From assembly GCF_014076495.1 (NCBI RefSeq), contig NZ_CP043575.1, positions 4,278,001 through 4,342,000 of the forward strand: 64,000 bases of DNA, written 5' to 3'. The first letter of the stretch is position 1; each line of letters starts with the position of its first letter. The notes beneath the pieces are model-generated. The model saw only the letters and a program-made list of their open reading frames with translations. It was not told the DNA's origin and searched no databases. The translations under genes were made by a program, and so were the position numbers. Of this stretch, positions 18,072 to 26,975 are shown one piece after another. The stretch is from Comamonas koreensis (GTDB lineage Bacteria > Pseudomonadota > Gammaproteobacteria > Burkholderiales > Burkholderiaceae_C).

Positions 18072-18352
18072 AGAACCTGTTCAATGTCTCCTCGCGCCGC
18101 GACAGTGTCTTTGCGGGATGGGATGCTAGGCGCAGTGCGCAGCCAATAGCCAGCTATTGGCAAGCGCTGCAACGCCGCAGACCGCCCCTGCCCGGGCGGC
18201 CGCAAAGCCACTGTCCCTACGGGTTGGAGTGAAATCGGGCGATTTCTTCGCGCTGGCCCTTGCTTGCACCCCGGTGCAAGCTGCGGACCAGCCCTTCGAA
18301 CTCATCCCGATTGCACTCCAACGCGGCTGCGTAGAGACTTTGAACAGGTTCT
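18072..18352. repeat. MITE-like structured intergenic element with terminal inverted repeats
   Basis: About 281 bases without coding capacity. Terminal inverted repeats of 19 bases at 18072-18090 and 18334-18352 differ at one position. Inside are two long imperfect hairpins: 18101-18116 pairs with 18200-18215 (15 of 16), and 18223-18239 with 18306-18322 (16 of 17). Each encloses a smaller perfect hairpin (18142-18161 with arms gccaatagc/gctattggc, and 18262-18281 with arms gcttgcac/gtgcaagc). The heptamer ttagaac occurs at both outer edges (18070-18076 and 18352-18358), possibly a target duplication. The right edge supplies the stop codon of the SDR gene. Confidence 0.75.
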
Positions 18353-19179
18353 TAGAACGTACCGGCGTAGGAGCCGCCGTCGGGCAGGATGTTCTGGCCG
18401 GTGATATAGGCCGCCTGCTGGCTGCACAGAAACGCGCAGATCGCGCCAAACTCATCGGCGGTGCCGTAGCGGCCGGCAGGAATCTGCTTTTGCTGCGCCT
18501 CGCGGATGTCGGCTTCGCTCTTGCCGGTCTTGCTGGCGGTGGCCGAGATCGTGGCGGCAATGCGGTCGGTGTCGAACTTGCCCGGCAGGATGTTGTTGAT
18601 GGTCACGCCCTTGCCGGCAATGGGGCTGCGTGCAACGCCTGCGACAAAGCCGGTCAGGCCGCTGCGCGCGCCGTTGGACAGGCCCAGGATATCGATGGGG
18701 GCCTTGACGGAGCTGGAGGTGATGTTGACGATGCGGCCAAAACCGCGCTCGGCCATGCCGTCGATCAAGGTCTGGATCAGCACAATGGGGGTGAGCATGT
18801 TGGCGTCCAGCGCCTTGATCCAGGCCTCACGGTCCCAGTCGCGGAAATCACCGGGTGGCGGGCCGCCGGCATTGTTCACCAGAATGTCAAAGCGCTGGCC
18901 CGGGCCGCCTTCGGCATTCAGCACCGCAGCACGACCGGCTTCGGTGGTGATGTCGGCTGCAACGGCGATCACCTGGGGTGCCACGCGGCCGGGTGCGGCT
19001 GCGGCCCACATCGCGGCCATCACCTTGAGCTGGCGGGCGGTGTCCTTCAGCGCTTCTTCGCCGCGCGCGTTGATGACGACATTGACGCCCTCATTGACCA
19101 GCGCCTGCGCGCAACCACGGCCCAGACCCTTGCTGGCCGCACAGACGAGTGCCCATTTGTTGGCAATTCCAAAATCCAT
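18352..19179 (-). CDS. Short-chain dehydrogenase/reductase lacking the YxxxK motif
   Basis: 275 residues with an SDR Rossmann fold: the nucleotide loop is CAASKGLGRG (residues 13-22) and NNAG is at 102-105, with PGKFDTDR and a C-terminal DGGS loop as in 3-oxoacyl-ACP reductases. After the catalytic-serine region (NITSSS, 152-157) the expected Tyr-x-x-x-Lys is replaced by LGLSNGARSGL (165-175). Related atypical SDRs share this change, so the activity is uncertain. ATG 19179 is chosen because AAGGAG lies eight bases upstream; the TTG two codons earlier is less likely. The stop codon falls at the edge of the MITE-like element. Confidence 0.82.
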   Translation of the reverse strand: MDFGIANKWALVCAASKGLGRGCAQALVNEGVNVVINARGEEALKDTARQLKVMAAMWAAAAPGRVAPQVIAVAADITTEAGRAAVLNAEGGPGQRFDILVNNAGGPPPGDFRDWDREAWIKALDANMLTPIVLIQTLIDGMAERGFGRIVNITSSSVKAPIDILGLSNGARSGLTGFVAGVARSPIAGKGVTINNILPGKFDTDRIAATISATASKTGKSEADIREAQQKQIPAGRYGTADEFGAICAFLCSQQAAYITGQNILPDGGSYAGTF

Positions 19180-19251
19180 ATTCAAATCTCCTTGTGGGTA
19201 TCGATGCTATGTCACAAATGGCAGTCGCGCTCGGGCGCCTGGACATGCCCT

Positions 19252-20181
19252 TTATTGTCTTTTGGCCTGGTGGGTGAACACATAGATGCCGGTCAGCACC
19301 AAGGCCGTGCCGGCCACCATCACCGGCGTCAGCGGCTCGCCCAGCAGCCACACGCCCATCAGGATCGTCGAGAGCGGGCCGATCATGCCGGTTTGCGCGA
19401 CGGTGGCGGCGCCCAGGCGCTCAACGGCCAGCATCACCAGCAAAACCGGCACGGCAGTGCACAAGGTGGCGTTGAGGACGGACAGCCAGATGACGGCCCC
19501 ATCCACCTGCGCGGCCTGCAGAGGCCGCGTCAGCAAGAACTGCGCAATGCAGAACAGGCAGGCAAAGCTGGTGGCCAGACCCACCAGGCGCAGCGCGCCC
19601 AGGCGTTTGACATACTGGGCGCTGTAGACCAGGTAGACGGCATAGCTCACGGCGCTCAGGAACACCAAGCTAGCACCCCAGCCCACCTGCTGGCCGGCGC
19701 CATGGGTGTACAGCTCCATGCCAAACACCAGCATCACGCCGGCATAGCTGATGGCCAGGCCCAGCAGCTGGTGGCCGCTGGCCACCCTGCGGTAGAGCAG
19801 CCAGCCCAGCGCCAGCACCAAGGTGGGGTTGAGGTAGAGGATCAGCCGCTCCAGCCCCGCGCTGATATAGCTCAGCCCGGCAAAATCCAAGTAGCTGGAG
19901 AGGTAGTAGCCGCAAAAGCCCAGCGCGATGACGGCGAGCCAGTCGCGCAGCGACAGCGCCGGTTTGCCCCGCCCGGCCCACCAGGCCATGATGACAAACA
20001 GCGGCAGCGCAAACAGCATGCGGTACATGATCAAGGTGATCGCGTCGACCCCATGGCGGTAGGCCAGCTTGACGATGATGGCCTTGCCGCTGAACGCGAT
20101 GGCGCCCACCACGGCGCAGACCATGCCGGCGCGGCGCACACTGGGCGTGAGCACCGCAGCCGGTGCAACAGAAACAGACAA
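19252..20181 (-). CDS. DMT-superfamily (EamA) permease
   Basis: 309 residues with ten predicted helices and two EamA repeats; the second holds GPLSTILMGVWLLGEPLTP, typical of the family's last helices. I chose TTG 20181 as the start because GGAGAG lies five bases upstream and the longer frame runs into the DUF3422 gene. It begins 20 bases after that gene's stop, so both may share a transcript. The substrate is unknown. Confidence 0.82.
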   Translation of the reverse strand: MSVSVAPAAVLTPSVRRAGMVCAVVGAIAFSGKAIIVKLAYRHGVDAITLIMYRMLFALPLFVIMAWWAGRGKPALSLRDWLAVIALGFCGYYLSSYLDFAGLSYISAGLERLILYLNPTLVLALGWLLYRRVASGHQLLGLAISYAGVMLVFGMELYTHGAGQQVGWGASLVFLSAVSYAVYLVYSAQYVKRLGALRLVGLATSFACLFCIAQFLLTRPLQAAQVDGAVIWLSVLNATLCTAVPVLLVMLAVERLGAATVAQTGMIGPLSTILMGVWLLGEPLTPVMVAGTALVLTGIYVFTHQAKRQ

Positions 20182-20201
20182 GATAACTCTCCAAGAACCA
20201 G

Positions 20202-21509
20202 TCAGTGCTGGTGCGCCGACCCATGGAACAATCGGTGGTGCATGCGGCGAATCGACCACCAGACGCCCAAGCCTATCACCGGGATGGCCAGCGCCGCCGT
20301 CGTTTCTGGCGACAGAGGCCACCCCCATTTCTGCAGGCCCTTGGCCAGGTAGCTGATGAGGCCGGTGATGTAGTAGGTGATGGCCGCGACCGACAGGCCC
20401 TCGACCGTGGACTGCATCTTGAGCTGCAGGCCCTGGCGCTCGTTCATCGCCTTGAGCACCGCCTGGCGGCCCTGCTTTTGGCTGATATCGACCCGCGTCT
20501 GCAGCAGGTTGCTCAGGCGCGATACGCGCTGGGACAGCGCTTCGAGCCGCTGGTGGGCCGACACACAGGTGTTGCGTGCGGGGGTCAGGCGCCGGTCCAT
20601 AAAGTCGCCGATGCTCTGGTAGCTGCCCAGGCGCGTCTCCTGGATATCACCCACACGCTGCTGCACCAATGCAAAGTAGGCGCTGCTGGCCGAAAAGCGA
20701 GAATGGTGGGCGGCATACTGGCTCTCGACCTGCGCGGCCAGGCGCGTGAGCTGGTCGAGCAGCTGCGGCTCGCTGGCCGCGCCCGCGCTGCGGATGGCAG
20801 CGGACAGCTCGGCCAGCTCAGTCTCGGTGCTGGCGAGCTTTTCCATGGTCTCACGCGCCGCAGGCAGGCCCAGCAAGGCGGCCATGCGGTAGGTCTCGAT
20901 CTCCAGCAGGCGCTGCACCAGGCGCCCATTGCGCGCGGCCGACAGGCCCTGGTTCAGCACAAAGAGGCGCGATGCGCCATCCGAGTGGATGGAAAAATCG
21001 GTATAGACCTGCGCCTTCTGCTCGGAGGCCTTGGAGGCGACCAGCTTGTCCTCGTACAGCCAGCGTTGCTCGACCTTTTTCTCCAGCGCGGGGGACGCGT
21101 GCAGCACCCAGGCATTCATCGCCAGCAGGCAGCGGCCGGGCAAACCGGCGAGCCACTGGGCGGGAACCAGGTCGCTGGCAGACGGCAGCTCGGCCTCGTC
21201 CAGCGCTTCGGGGCGGATGGGCACCATCCAGGTCCAGGAGACAAATTCGGTGTGCAGCTCCCAGCGCAGGCGGCCATTGCCCAGGTCCAGGCGCAGGTGG
21301 TTGGCCTCGGCATCGGGCACGGGCAGCTGCAGATCGCGCAGCAGCTGGTGCAGCCACTGGCGGCTGGCCGCGCGCTCGGCGGCATCGGCCCACATCACCG
21401 TGCAGAACACGGCGGTGTTATCGGGCAGGGCTTCAGGGGGGCGGGAATGGACTTCGTTGTGCAGCGCACGGCGCAGGTCGTGCTGCTGCAGCGGAGGCAG
21501 GTTTTTCAT
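20202..21509 (-). CDS. DUF3422 family membrane-anchored protein
   Basis: 435 residues. The N-terminal part (LRRALHNEVHSRPPEAL) and the tryptophan-rich EFVSWTW segment are characteristic of DUF3422, a family of unknown function common in Burkholderiales. Two hydrophobic helices near the C-terminus (about residues 375-392 and 400-420) should anchor it in the inner membrane, after a long helical region that could form a coiled coil. The start is placed at ATG 21509, where homology begins; no good ribosome-binding site is visible. Confidence 0.82.
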   Translation of the reverse strand: MKNLPPLQQHDLRRALHNEVHSRPPEALPDNTAVFCTVMWADAAERAASRQWLHQLLRDLQLPVPDAEANHLRLDLGNGRLRWELHTEFVSWTWMVPIRPEALDEAELPSASDLVPAQWLAGLPGRCLLAMNAWVLHASPALEKKVEQRWLYEDKLVASKASEQKAQVYTDFSIHSDGASRLFVLNQGLSAARNGRLVQRLLEIETYRMAALLGLPAARETMEKLASTETELAELSAAIRSAGAASEPQLLDQLTRLAAQVESQYAAHHSRFSASSAYFALVQQRVGDIQETRLGSYQSIGDFMDRRLTPARNTCVSAHQRLEALSQRVSRLSNLLQTRVDISQKQGRQAVLKAMNERQGLQLKMQSTVEGLSVAAITYYITGLISYLAKGLQKWGWPLSPETTAALAIPVIGLGVWWSIRRMHHRLFHGSAHQH

Positions 21510-21634
21510 GAAAGACAAAAAGCGGCAAACACCAGACGGCAAGCCGTCGAACTGCTGCAATTGTCGTGCCAAGCCAATACTTGTGCAGGCGCCCGATAAA
21601 AGCGGTGTGCCCGCCCCTGCGGGGGATTAGCGCG

Positions 21635-22285
21635 TTACTGCGGCACCTCAAAGCTCAGGGTCGCCGTGTGGCGCACCTCGTCGTACTGCTTGCCATCGAT
21701 CTTGACGCTACCGTTGTTGACGCGGGCTGTGACCTCCAGCACGTAGAGGCCGGGGAAGGACGGCGTAAAGCTCACCGTGCCATCCTTGGCGGGGGCCAGC
21801 ACACGGCGCCAGCCTTCGCTGGTGTCCACATTCACCTGGCTGGCCGCTACGGGCCGGCCCTTGAACATCAGCTGGTAGGTGTTGCCCTGGGGCGTGGTGG
21901 GCACCAGCTCCAGGTCATTGACGGCCTTGGTTTCCTGGCGGCCAAAGCGGGCCTGGTAGTAGGTCAGCACGCCATCGCTGCCCGCGCGCGTCGCGGCAAA
22001 GCGCTGGTCGGCCGGGGCGCCCTCTTGCTGGGTCAGCACATAGGGATCGGCCGATGCGGGCACGCTCTTGCCTTCTGCCACCACCTGGCGCGGCTCGCTC
22101 AGTTCGCCAAGCGCCCCTGGCGCCTTGTGCAGCTCGCCCACCTGGGCGCGCGTCTGGCCGTTCTCGGTCTGCAGCCACAGGTAATCGGCATGCGCTGGCA
22201 GCGCGGCACCGAAGCTGGCCGAAACGGCCAGGGCCGCCGCAAGCAGCGGGCGACACAGGGTGGATGGTTGGTTGTTCTTGGACAT
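21635..22285 (-). CDS. Periplasmic DUF4198-like protein next to the TonB receptor gene
   Basis: 216 residues with a clear Sec signal peptide (cleavage likely after AHA at 31-33). The mature protein is predicted all-beta and contains YLWLQTE near its start, FKGRPVAASQVNV in the middle, and a C-terminal PGLYVLEVTARVN strand, resembling DUF4198 proteins often linked with metal uptake. AGGAGG lies just before ATG 22285. It follows the TonB-dependent receptor on the same strand after a 277-base gap that shows no gene or clear terminator. It may assist iron or nickel acquisition in the periplasm; that is inference from context. Confidence 0.75.
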   Translation of the reverse strand: MSKNNQPSTLCRPLLAAALAVSASFGAALPAHADYLWLQTENGQTRAQVGELHKAPGALGELSEPRQVVAEGKSVPASADPYVLTQQEGAPADQRFAATRAGSDGVLTYYQARFGRQETKAVNDLELVPTTPQGNTYQLMFKGRPVAASQVNVDTSEGWRRVLAPAKDGTVSFTPSFPGLYVLEVTARVNNGSVKIDGKQYDEVRHTATLSFEVPQ

Positions 22286-22562
22286 GGCTCCTCCTCTTGG
22301 GCTGAATGGCTGGCTGGCGGGTTCCCTGCCGCATGCGCGGGGCATGGGCCGGCAATGGCTGGCTCTGGTTGGCAATCGCCTGGGGCACTGGTTGCAGGCC
22401 CCGGTGCAAGCTGTAGTGGGTGGTTCCCTGCATGGCCCGCCCACCCGCTTGCGGATCGCAACGCGCAGCCTAACGCAGTTTGCGTGGTGCAAAACCTGAA
22501 CCCTGCCGTTTTTTGGACCAAGGCCAGGCTTTGCCACTGCAGCTGGGCAGTTCAGCGACCGA

Positions 22563-25040
22563 TCACAGCTTGGGCGTGTACTTCAGGGTCAACATGGCAT
22601 TGCGCGGATCGCCATAGGTGCCGCCGGTGTAGCCGACAAAGCCGGGCAGGATGTAGTGCTTGTCAAACAGGTTGTTCACGTTGAGGGCGACGCTGATCTC
22701 GGGCGTGGCCTGGTAGGCCAGGCGCAGGCTGGTGATGGTGTTGCCCGCAACCTTGAAGGAGCGGTCATAGCTCAAGGTATGGCTTTGCGCCACGACGCCA
22801 GTGCCCACACTCAGCCGGTTCCAATCGCCCGGCAGCTGGTAGGACAGCCAGGCGCGCAGCATGTGCTTGGGCGTCCAGGTGCTGAAGACCTGGCCCTGGT
22901 TGGTCGGGTCATTCAGGAACTTGCTGGTGTTGAAGGTGTAGCCCACCATGGCCTGCAGGTCGCGCGCCACTTCGCCGCTCACTTCGGCCTCCACGCCCTG
23001 GCTGCGCACCTTGCCGGCCGAGGTCGAGCAGTACCAGCCGTCGCAGGCAAAGCCGGAGGCCAGGTCGTTGACCGCCCGGTTCTTGTGGTCGTAGCGGAAC
23101 AGGGCCAGCGAGGTGTTGAGCTTGCCGTTCATCAGCTCGCCCTTGATGCCCAGTTCATAGTTGGTGCCGGTGATCGGGTCGAGCACCTTGCCATCGACCG
23201 TGCGCTCGGACTGGGGCTCGAACACGCTGGTGTAGCTGCCGTACAGCGACCATTCGGGGGTGAGTGCATACACCAGGCCGGCATAGGGGGTGATCTCTGC
23301 AGACGTGGTGGTGACCTGGCGTTCACCCGTGACCGCATTGGTGTAGAGCGAGTCATACCAGCTGGTGCGAGCGCCCACAATCGCGGTGAGCGGCTCGGTC
23401 AGCCGCGTTCGCAAGCTGCCATAGATGCCTTTTTGCCGCACATCGTAGGCCGACTTCCATTGCCGGCCACCGGCGGCCAGCAGGCTGTCCAGGGTGGGCT
23501 CGGGGCGGTGGTGGTCGATGTCAAAGAGATTCGCGCCCGCCGTGAAGGTGCGGGCATAGACATCGTTGGAGCGGTACTTGGAATAGTTGGCACCTACGGT
23601 CACATCGTTGCGGAAACCAGCGAGGTCAAAGCGGCCGTTGATGAAGGCATCGAAGGCCACTTTTTTCAGGTCGAAGTCGGTGTACCAGTTGTCATAGGTC
23701 ACGCCACTGCCATCGGGCTCGACCTTGCCGGTCATGCGCTGGTGCAAGGAGGCGTTCTGCTCGCTCACATGCAGGGCCGAGACCTTGAGCTTCCAGTCGT
23801 TGTTGATGCGGTGGCTCAGGTCGGCATAGACCGTCGTTTGCCTGACGTTCGAGCGGTTCCAGTGAGAGCCGGTGAAGGTCGAGCGTGGCAGGTCGGTCAT
23901 GCTGCCATCGGCATACAGCGGCAGGCCCATGATGAAGGGGCGGCCCTTGCTGTCGAGCTGGCTGACGCCAAAGCCTACCGTGGTGTCGGGGCTGATGTCG
24001 TAATCCAATGCGGCGTAGAGCGAGCGTGTGCGCTCATTCACATAGTCGACAAAGGAGTGGCCGCGTGACTCGTCCACCACCAGGCGGCCGCGCAAGCTGC
24101 CCTCGTCATTGAGCGGGCCACCGGCGTCGAGCTGCAGGCCATAGCGGTCCCAGGAGCCGGCGCGGGCGGTGACGGTGACGGTCTTCTCGCGCTGGCCGCG
24201 CTTGCGCACCAGGTTGACGGCGCCGCCCGGGCTGCCCGTGCCCTGCAGCAGGCCCGAGGCACCGCGCAGCACTTCCAGCCGGTCATAGAAGACCATGCCT
24301 TCGGTGCCCCAGTTGCCCAGCGAGTAGTGGTTGCGCGGAATCGCCACACCGTCGTACTGCCAGGCATCGATCTGGAAGCCGCGCGCGGACAGCACCATGC
24401 CCTGGCCCACCCCTTGCACGCCCATGGTGCCGGTGACCTTGTTCATCGCATCGCGCAAGTCGGTGATGCCTTGCTCGTCGAGCTGCTTGCGCGTGACCAC
24501 ACTGATGGACTGCGGAATGTCCTTGAGCGCCTGGTCACCCTTGTTGAGGCTGACGGCCGAGGCCGCCAGCGAGCCCGAGCCTTCGCTGGTCGCATTGCGC
24601 TCGCCTTGTGCGGTCACCGTCACCGTGGGCAAGGTGCTGGTGTCGCCAGCCGAGGGCGTCGCCTTGATCACCAGGGCCTCGCCCTGGCGCAGCGCCATCA
24701 GGCCGCTGCCGGCCAAGAGGCGCTCGGCCGCTTGCTGCGGCGTGAGCGTGCCGGAGACGGCGGGCGCCGTCTTGCCCTCGACCAGCGCCGGCGCAAAGCC
24801 GATGGACACGCCCGTGGCTGCGGACAGCGCCTGCAGTGCGGAGCCCAGCGGCTGGGCCGCAATCGACAGGCTGCTCGCCTGGTGGGCGGGCGTGGCAGAT
24901 TGCGCATACGCGGCGGGCGGCATCGCCAGCGCCAATGCGGCGGCCAGCGCCAACGGTGCAGGATGGAAGCGGGCCATGGTGGCAACCGATGCGCCAGTGG
25001 AGCGGGAGGGAGAGCGGAGGGACAAACGGGGTTTGGACAT
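22563..25040 (-). CDS. TonB-dependent siderophore receptor with N-terminal signalling domain (FecA/FpvA type)
   Basis: 825 residues from ATG 25040. A signal peptide ends near AYAQ (44-47). Residues about 56-126 form an STN signalling domain that would contact FecR. A TonB-box-like LPTVTVTAQ (137-145) follows, then a plug domain and a 22-strand barrel ending in NAMLTLKYTPKL. It would bind and import a ferric siderophore across the outer membrane and report occupancy to the FecR/sigma pair encoded upstream. A second in-frame ATG at 24977 is possible. The siderophore cannot be named. Confidence 0.92.
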   Translation of the reverse strand: MSKPRLSLRSPSRSTGASVATMARFHPAPLALAAALALAMPPAAYAQSATPAHQASSLSIAAQPLGSALQALSAATGVSIGFAPALVEGKTAPAVSGTLTPQQAAERLLAGSGLMALRQGEALVIKATPSAGDTSTLPTVTVTAQGERNATSEGSGSLAASAVSLNKGDQALKDIPQSISVVTRKQLDEQGITDLRDAMNKVTGTMGVQGVGQGMVLSARGFQIDAWQYDGVAIPRNHYSLGNWGTEGMVFYDRLEVLRGASGLLQGTGSPGGAVNLVRKRGQREKTVTVTARAGSWDRYGLQLDAGGPLNDEGSLRGRLVVDESRGHSFVDYVNERTRSLYAALDYDISPDTTVGFGVSQLDSKGRPFIMGLPLYADGSMTDLPRSTFTGSHWNRSNVRQTTVYADLSHRINNDWKLKVSALHVSEQNASLHQRMTGKVEPDGSGVTYDNWYTDFDLKKVAFDAFINGRFDLAGFRNDVTVGANYSKYRSNDVYARTFTAGANLFDIDHHRPEPTLDSLLAAGGRQWKSAYDVRQKGIYGSLRTRLTEPLTAIVGARTSWYDSLYTNAVTGERQVTTTSAEITPYAGLVYALTPEWSLYGSYTSVFEPQSERTVDGKVLDPITGTNYELGIKGELMNGKLNTSLALFRYDHKNRAVNDLASGFACDGWYCSTSAGKVRSQGVEAEVSGEVARDLQAMVGYTFNTSKFLNDPTNQGQVFSTWTPKHMLRAWLSYQLPGDWNRLSVGTGVVAQSHTLSYDRSFKVAGNTITSLRLAYQATPEISVALNVNNLFDKHYILPGFVGYTGGTYGDPRNAMLTLKYTPKL

Positions 25041-25054
25041 GGTCAGGCAATGCA

Positions 25055-25073
25055 GTAAATAAATCTCATTACC
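25055..25073 (-). promoter_or_regulatory. Degenerate Fur-box-like site before the receptor gene
   Basis: Read on the minus strand this gives ggtaatgagatttatttac, which keeps the AATGAGA and TTATT halves of the Burkholderiales Fur box. It lies about 15 bases upstream of the receptor ATG in a locally AT-rich patch. The match is weaker than the site before the sigma factor. Confidence 0.4.
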
Positions 25074-25126
25074 TTTTATGACGCACTGCAGGCGCAGAAC
25101 TGCACCCCGTTTTTGCATTTTCTGAA

Positions 25127-26299
25127 TTATTTTTTATCGGACTTCGCGACGATTTCGGCGCGGCCCTCTGGGCCCGGCACCAGGCGCACCGGCAGTACCT
25201 GGGTCAGCATATGGGCCAACTCGGCCGGCCTGGCCGTCGCGTAGCTGCCGCCCAGGGGCAGCGCCGCCACAGCGGGGTCGCGCACCATGAGGCCGGTAGG
25301 CCCGTAGCGCTCCATCTCCTGCAAGGCCTGGGCCAGCGGGGTGTTGTCAAAGCGCAGCAAGCCCTTGCGCCACAGGCCCACGCTGTCGGGGGCTACGCTG
25401 CCCACGGGTGCCAGCAGACCATCGCCTGCAACCTGCGTGGTTTGGCCGGCGCCCAGCAGCAGTGCGGTGGCCGGGCTGTGCACGGCGGCCACGCGCACCC
25501 GTCCCTCTTGCACCTCGACCCGCACCTGACCTGCGTCGATGCCGTCTTGGCGGTAGCGCACCGCAAAGCGGGTGCCCACCACGCTGACGCGGGCCGGGCC
25601 GGCCTGCACTTCAAAAGGCTTGCTGGCATCGGGTGCCACGATGAACATCGCCTGGCCATGCGCCAGCTGCACCTCGCGCCGGTCGCGGTAGAGGCGCACC
25701 TGCGCCTCGGTCTCGGCATCGAGCTCCAAGGTAGAGCCATCGGGCAGCTGCAGGCTTTGGTGCTGGCCGCGCTGGACGACATAGTGCGCGCTGTAGACCG
25801 GCTGCATCCACTGCTGCCAGCCCAGGCCCAGCGCCACCAGCAGCACGGCGCACAAGGCCAGGCCACGCGGGCCGGGCAGCAGCGCCTGCAGCCATGTGAG
25901 GGGGCGGACCGGCGCTCGCTTGGCGGCTGCGGGTGCGGGTGCGGCTGCGGCTGCGGCTGCGGGTGCGGATCTTGGCACTGCGGCAGCGGCTGCGGGCGGG
26001 CTCGCCGCTTGGCTGGCACGCCACTGGGCCACCGCTGCTGTGGGCAGCGCACGCAAGCTGGCCACGCCCGCATCGATCCGGGCCCAGGCCTGGGCATGCG
26101 CAGCGCTCGTCTGCAGCCATTGCGCCAGCGCCGCCTGCTCGCCCGCGCTCAGGCCCTGCTCCTGACGGGTGTGCCACTGCGCGGCCTGCACATCCACCGC
26201 GTCCTGCTCGCCAAAGAAGGCCTGCAGCGCGCGCTGCTCCGCCGCCTCGTCAACAGACGGGGCACATGCACGGGAGGGCGAGGTGGAAAAACGGCTCAT
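25127..26299 (-). CDS. FecR-family anti-sigma/signal transducer
   Basis: 390 residues. The cytoplasmic N-terminal part (about 30-90) carries the FecR N-terminal features QWHTRQEQGLSAGEQAALAQWL. An Ala-Pro-rich linker (about 100-128) follows, then one membrane helix (about 140-160) and a periplasmic FecR domain (about 175-270, with GRVRVAAV and SVVGTRFAVRY) followed by an STN-like C-terminal region. It should relay receptor occupancy to the ECF sigma factor. It begins 60 bases after the sigma gene and ends 86 bases before the receptor start. The linker is encoded by a run of hexamer repeats (25926-25967). Confidence 0.9.
   Translation of the reverse strand: MSRFSTSPSRACAPSVDEAAEQRALQAFFGEQDAVDVQAAQWHTRQEQGLSAGEQAALAQWLQTSAAHAQAWARIDAGVASLRALPTAAVAQWRASQAASPPAAAAAVPRSAPAAAAAAAPAPAAAKRAPVRPLTWLQALLPGPRGLALCAVLLVALGLGWQQWMQPVYSAHYVVQRGQHQSLQLPDGSTLELDAETEAQVRLYRDRREVQLAHGQAMFIVAPDASKPFEVQAGPARVSVVGTRFAVRYRQDGIDAGQVRVEVQEGRVRVAAVHSPATALLLGAGQTTQVAGDGLLAPVGSVAPDSVGLWRKGLLRFDNTPLAQALQEMERYGPTGLMVRDPAVAALPLGGSYATARPAELAHMLTQVLPVRLVPGPEGRAEIVAKSDKK
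25926..25967 (-). repeat. Tandem hexanucleotide repeat inside the FecR linker
   Basis: Seven contiguous copies of g(c/g)tgcg run from 25926 to 25967, coding for alternating Ala and Pro in the linker ahead of the membrane helix. Copy-number change by slippage would keep the frame and only alter linker length. Confidence 0.8.
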
Positions 26300-26359
26300 C
26301 TCAAAGTTATAGACGCTTGGGCGCAGAAAAACTGCATGTCGGCCCCCCGCCGGATTGGA

Positions 26360-26875
26360 TCAGTCACCAAGGTCCAGCTCCTTTTTGCGGGCGGCGCAGG
26401 CGATCTTGCCACGGCTGATGTACTGGTTGACCATGCTGACCGAGACACCCATGTGCTCGGCGATCTGCTGGTTGGACAGCTCGTCGAACAGGTACATGCA
26501 AAAAGCCTCGCGGCAGCGCGGCGGCAGCGCATCAATGGTGGCCAGGTAGGCCTGTACGGTTTGCGACGAGGCATAGACCGCTTCGGGCTGCAGGCGCTGG
26601 GGACTGGCCGGCTGCAGGGCCTCGTCCAGCGCATCGATGTCCTCGTGCTGGCGCAGCTGGGTGCGCCGGTCCAGGTCGATCTTGGCGTTCAACGCCACCT
26701 GCTTGAGCAAGGCGGCCGGCTGCTCGATCACCTTGCCGGCGCGCTGCATGCCCAGCACGCGCGCATAGCTTTCCTGCGCCAGGTCGGCCGCAGTGTCGCG
26801 GTCTCTGACCTTGCGCAGGCAGAAGTTCAGCAGTTCTCGGTAATAGCGCTCAAGCACGAACGGGCATCGCCCCAT
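26360..26875 (-). CDS. ECF RNA polymerase sigma factor (FecI-like)
   Basis: 171 residues. Sigma region 2 covers about 10-75 (YYRELLNFCLRKVRDRDTAADLAQESYAR), and region 4 covers about 110-165 (LPPRCREAFCMYLFDELSNQQIAEHMGVSVSMVNQYISRG split by the helix-turn-helix). It would direct polymerase to the receptor promoter when iron-siderophore is sensed. It heads the sigma-FecR-receptor cluster and is preceded by a strong Fur box. The start at 26875 has no obvious ribosome-binding site; a downstream GTG is a minor alternative. Confidence 0.9.
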   Translation of the reverse strand: MGRCPFVLERYYRELLNFCLRKVRDRDTAADLAQESYARVLGMQRAGKVIEQPAALLKQVALNAKIDLDRRTQLRQHEDIDALDEALQPASPQRLQPEAVYASSQTVQAYLATIDALPPRCREAFCMYLFDELSNQQIAEHMGVSVSMVNQYISRGKIACAARKKELDLGD

Positions 26876-26921
26876 GGAAGGCCAAGGTCTCCATCAGTGG
26901 TCCGGCTTCCGCCTCTCAGAT

Positions 26922-26940
26922 GGGAATAACTCTCATTATC
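26922..26940 (-). promoter_or_regulatory. Fur box before the ECF sigma gene
   Basis: On the minus strand the site reads gataatgagagttattccc. It agrees with the GATAATGAGAATTATT-type Fur box at nearly every position of its left half and core. It lies 46 bases before the sigma ATG, where it would repress transcription under iron sufficiency. Confidence 0.75.
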
Positions 26941-26975
26941 AACGATAAGCCGCAGCATTCCTGGGCCGCTGAAAT

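Noticed and set aside
18157..20352. A very long open frame on the plus strand across the MITE-like element and SDR/DMT genes.
   Set aside because: It is a GC-rich shadow antisense to two well-supported genes and shows no family features.
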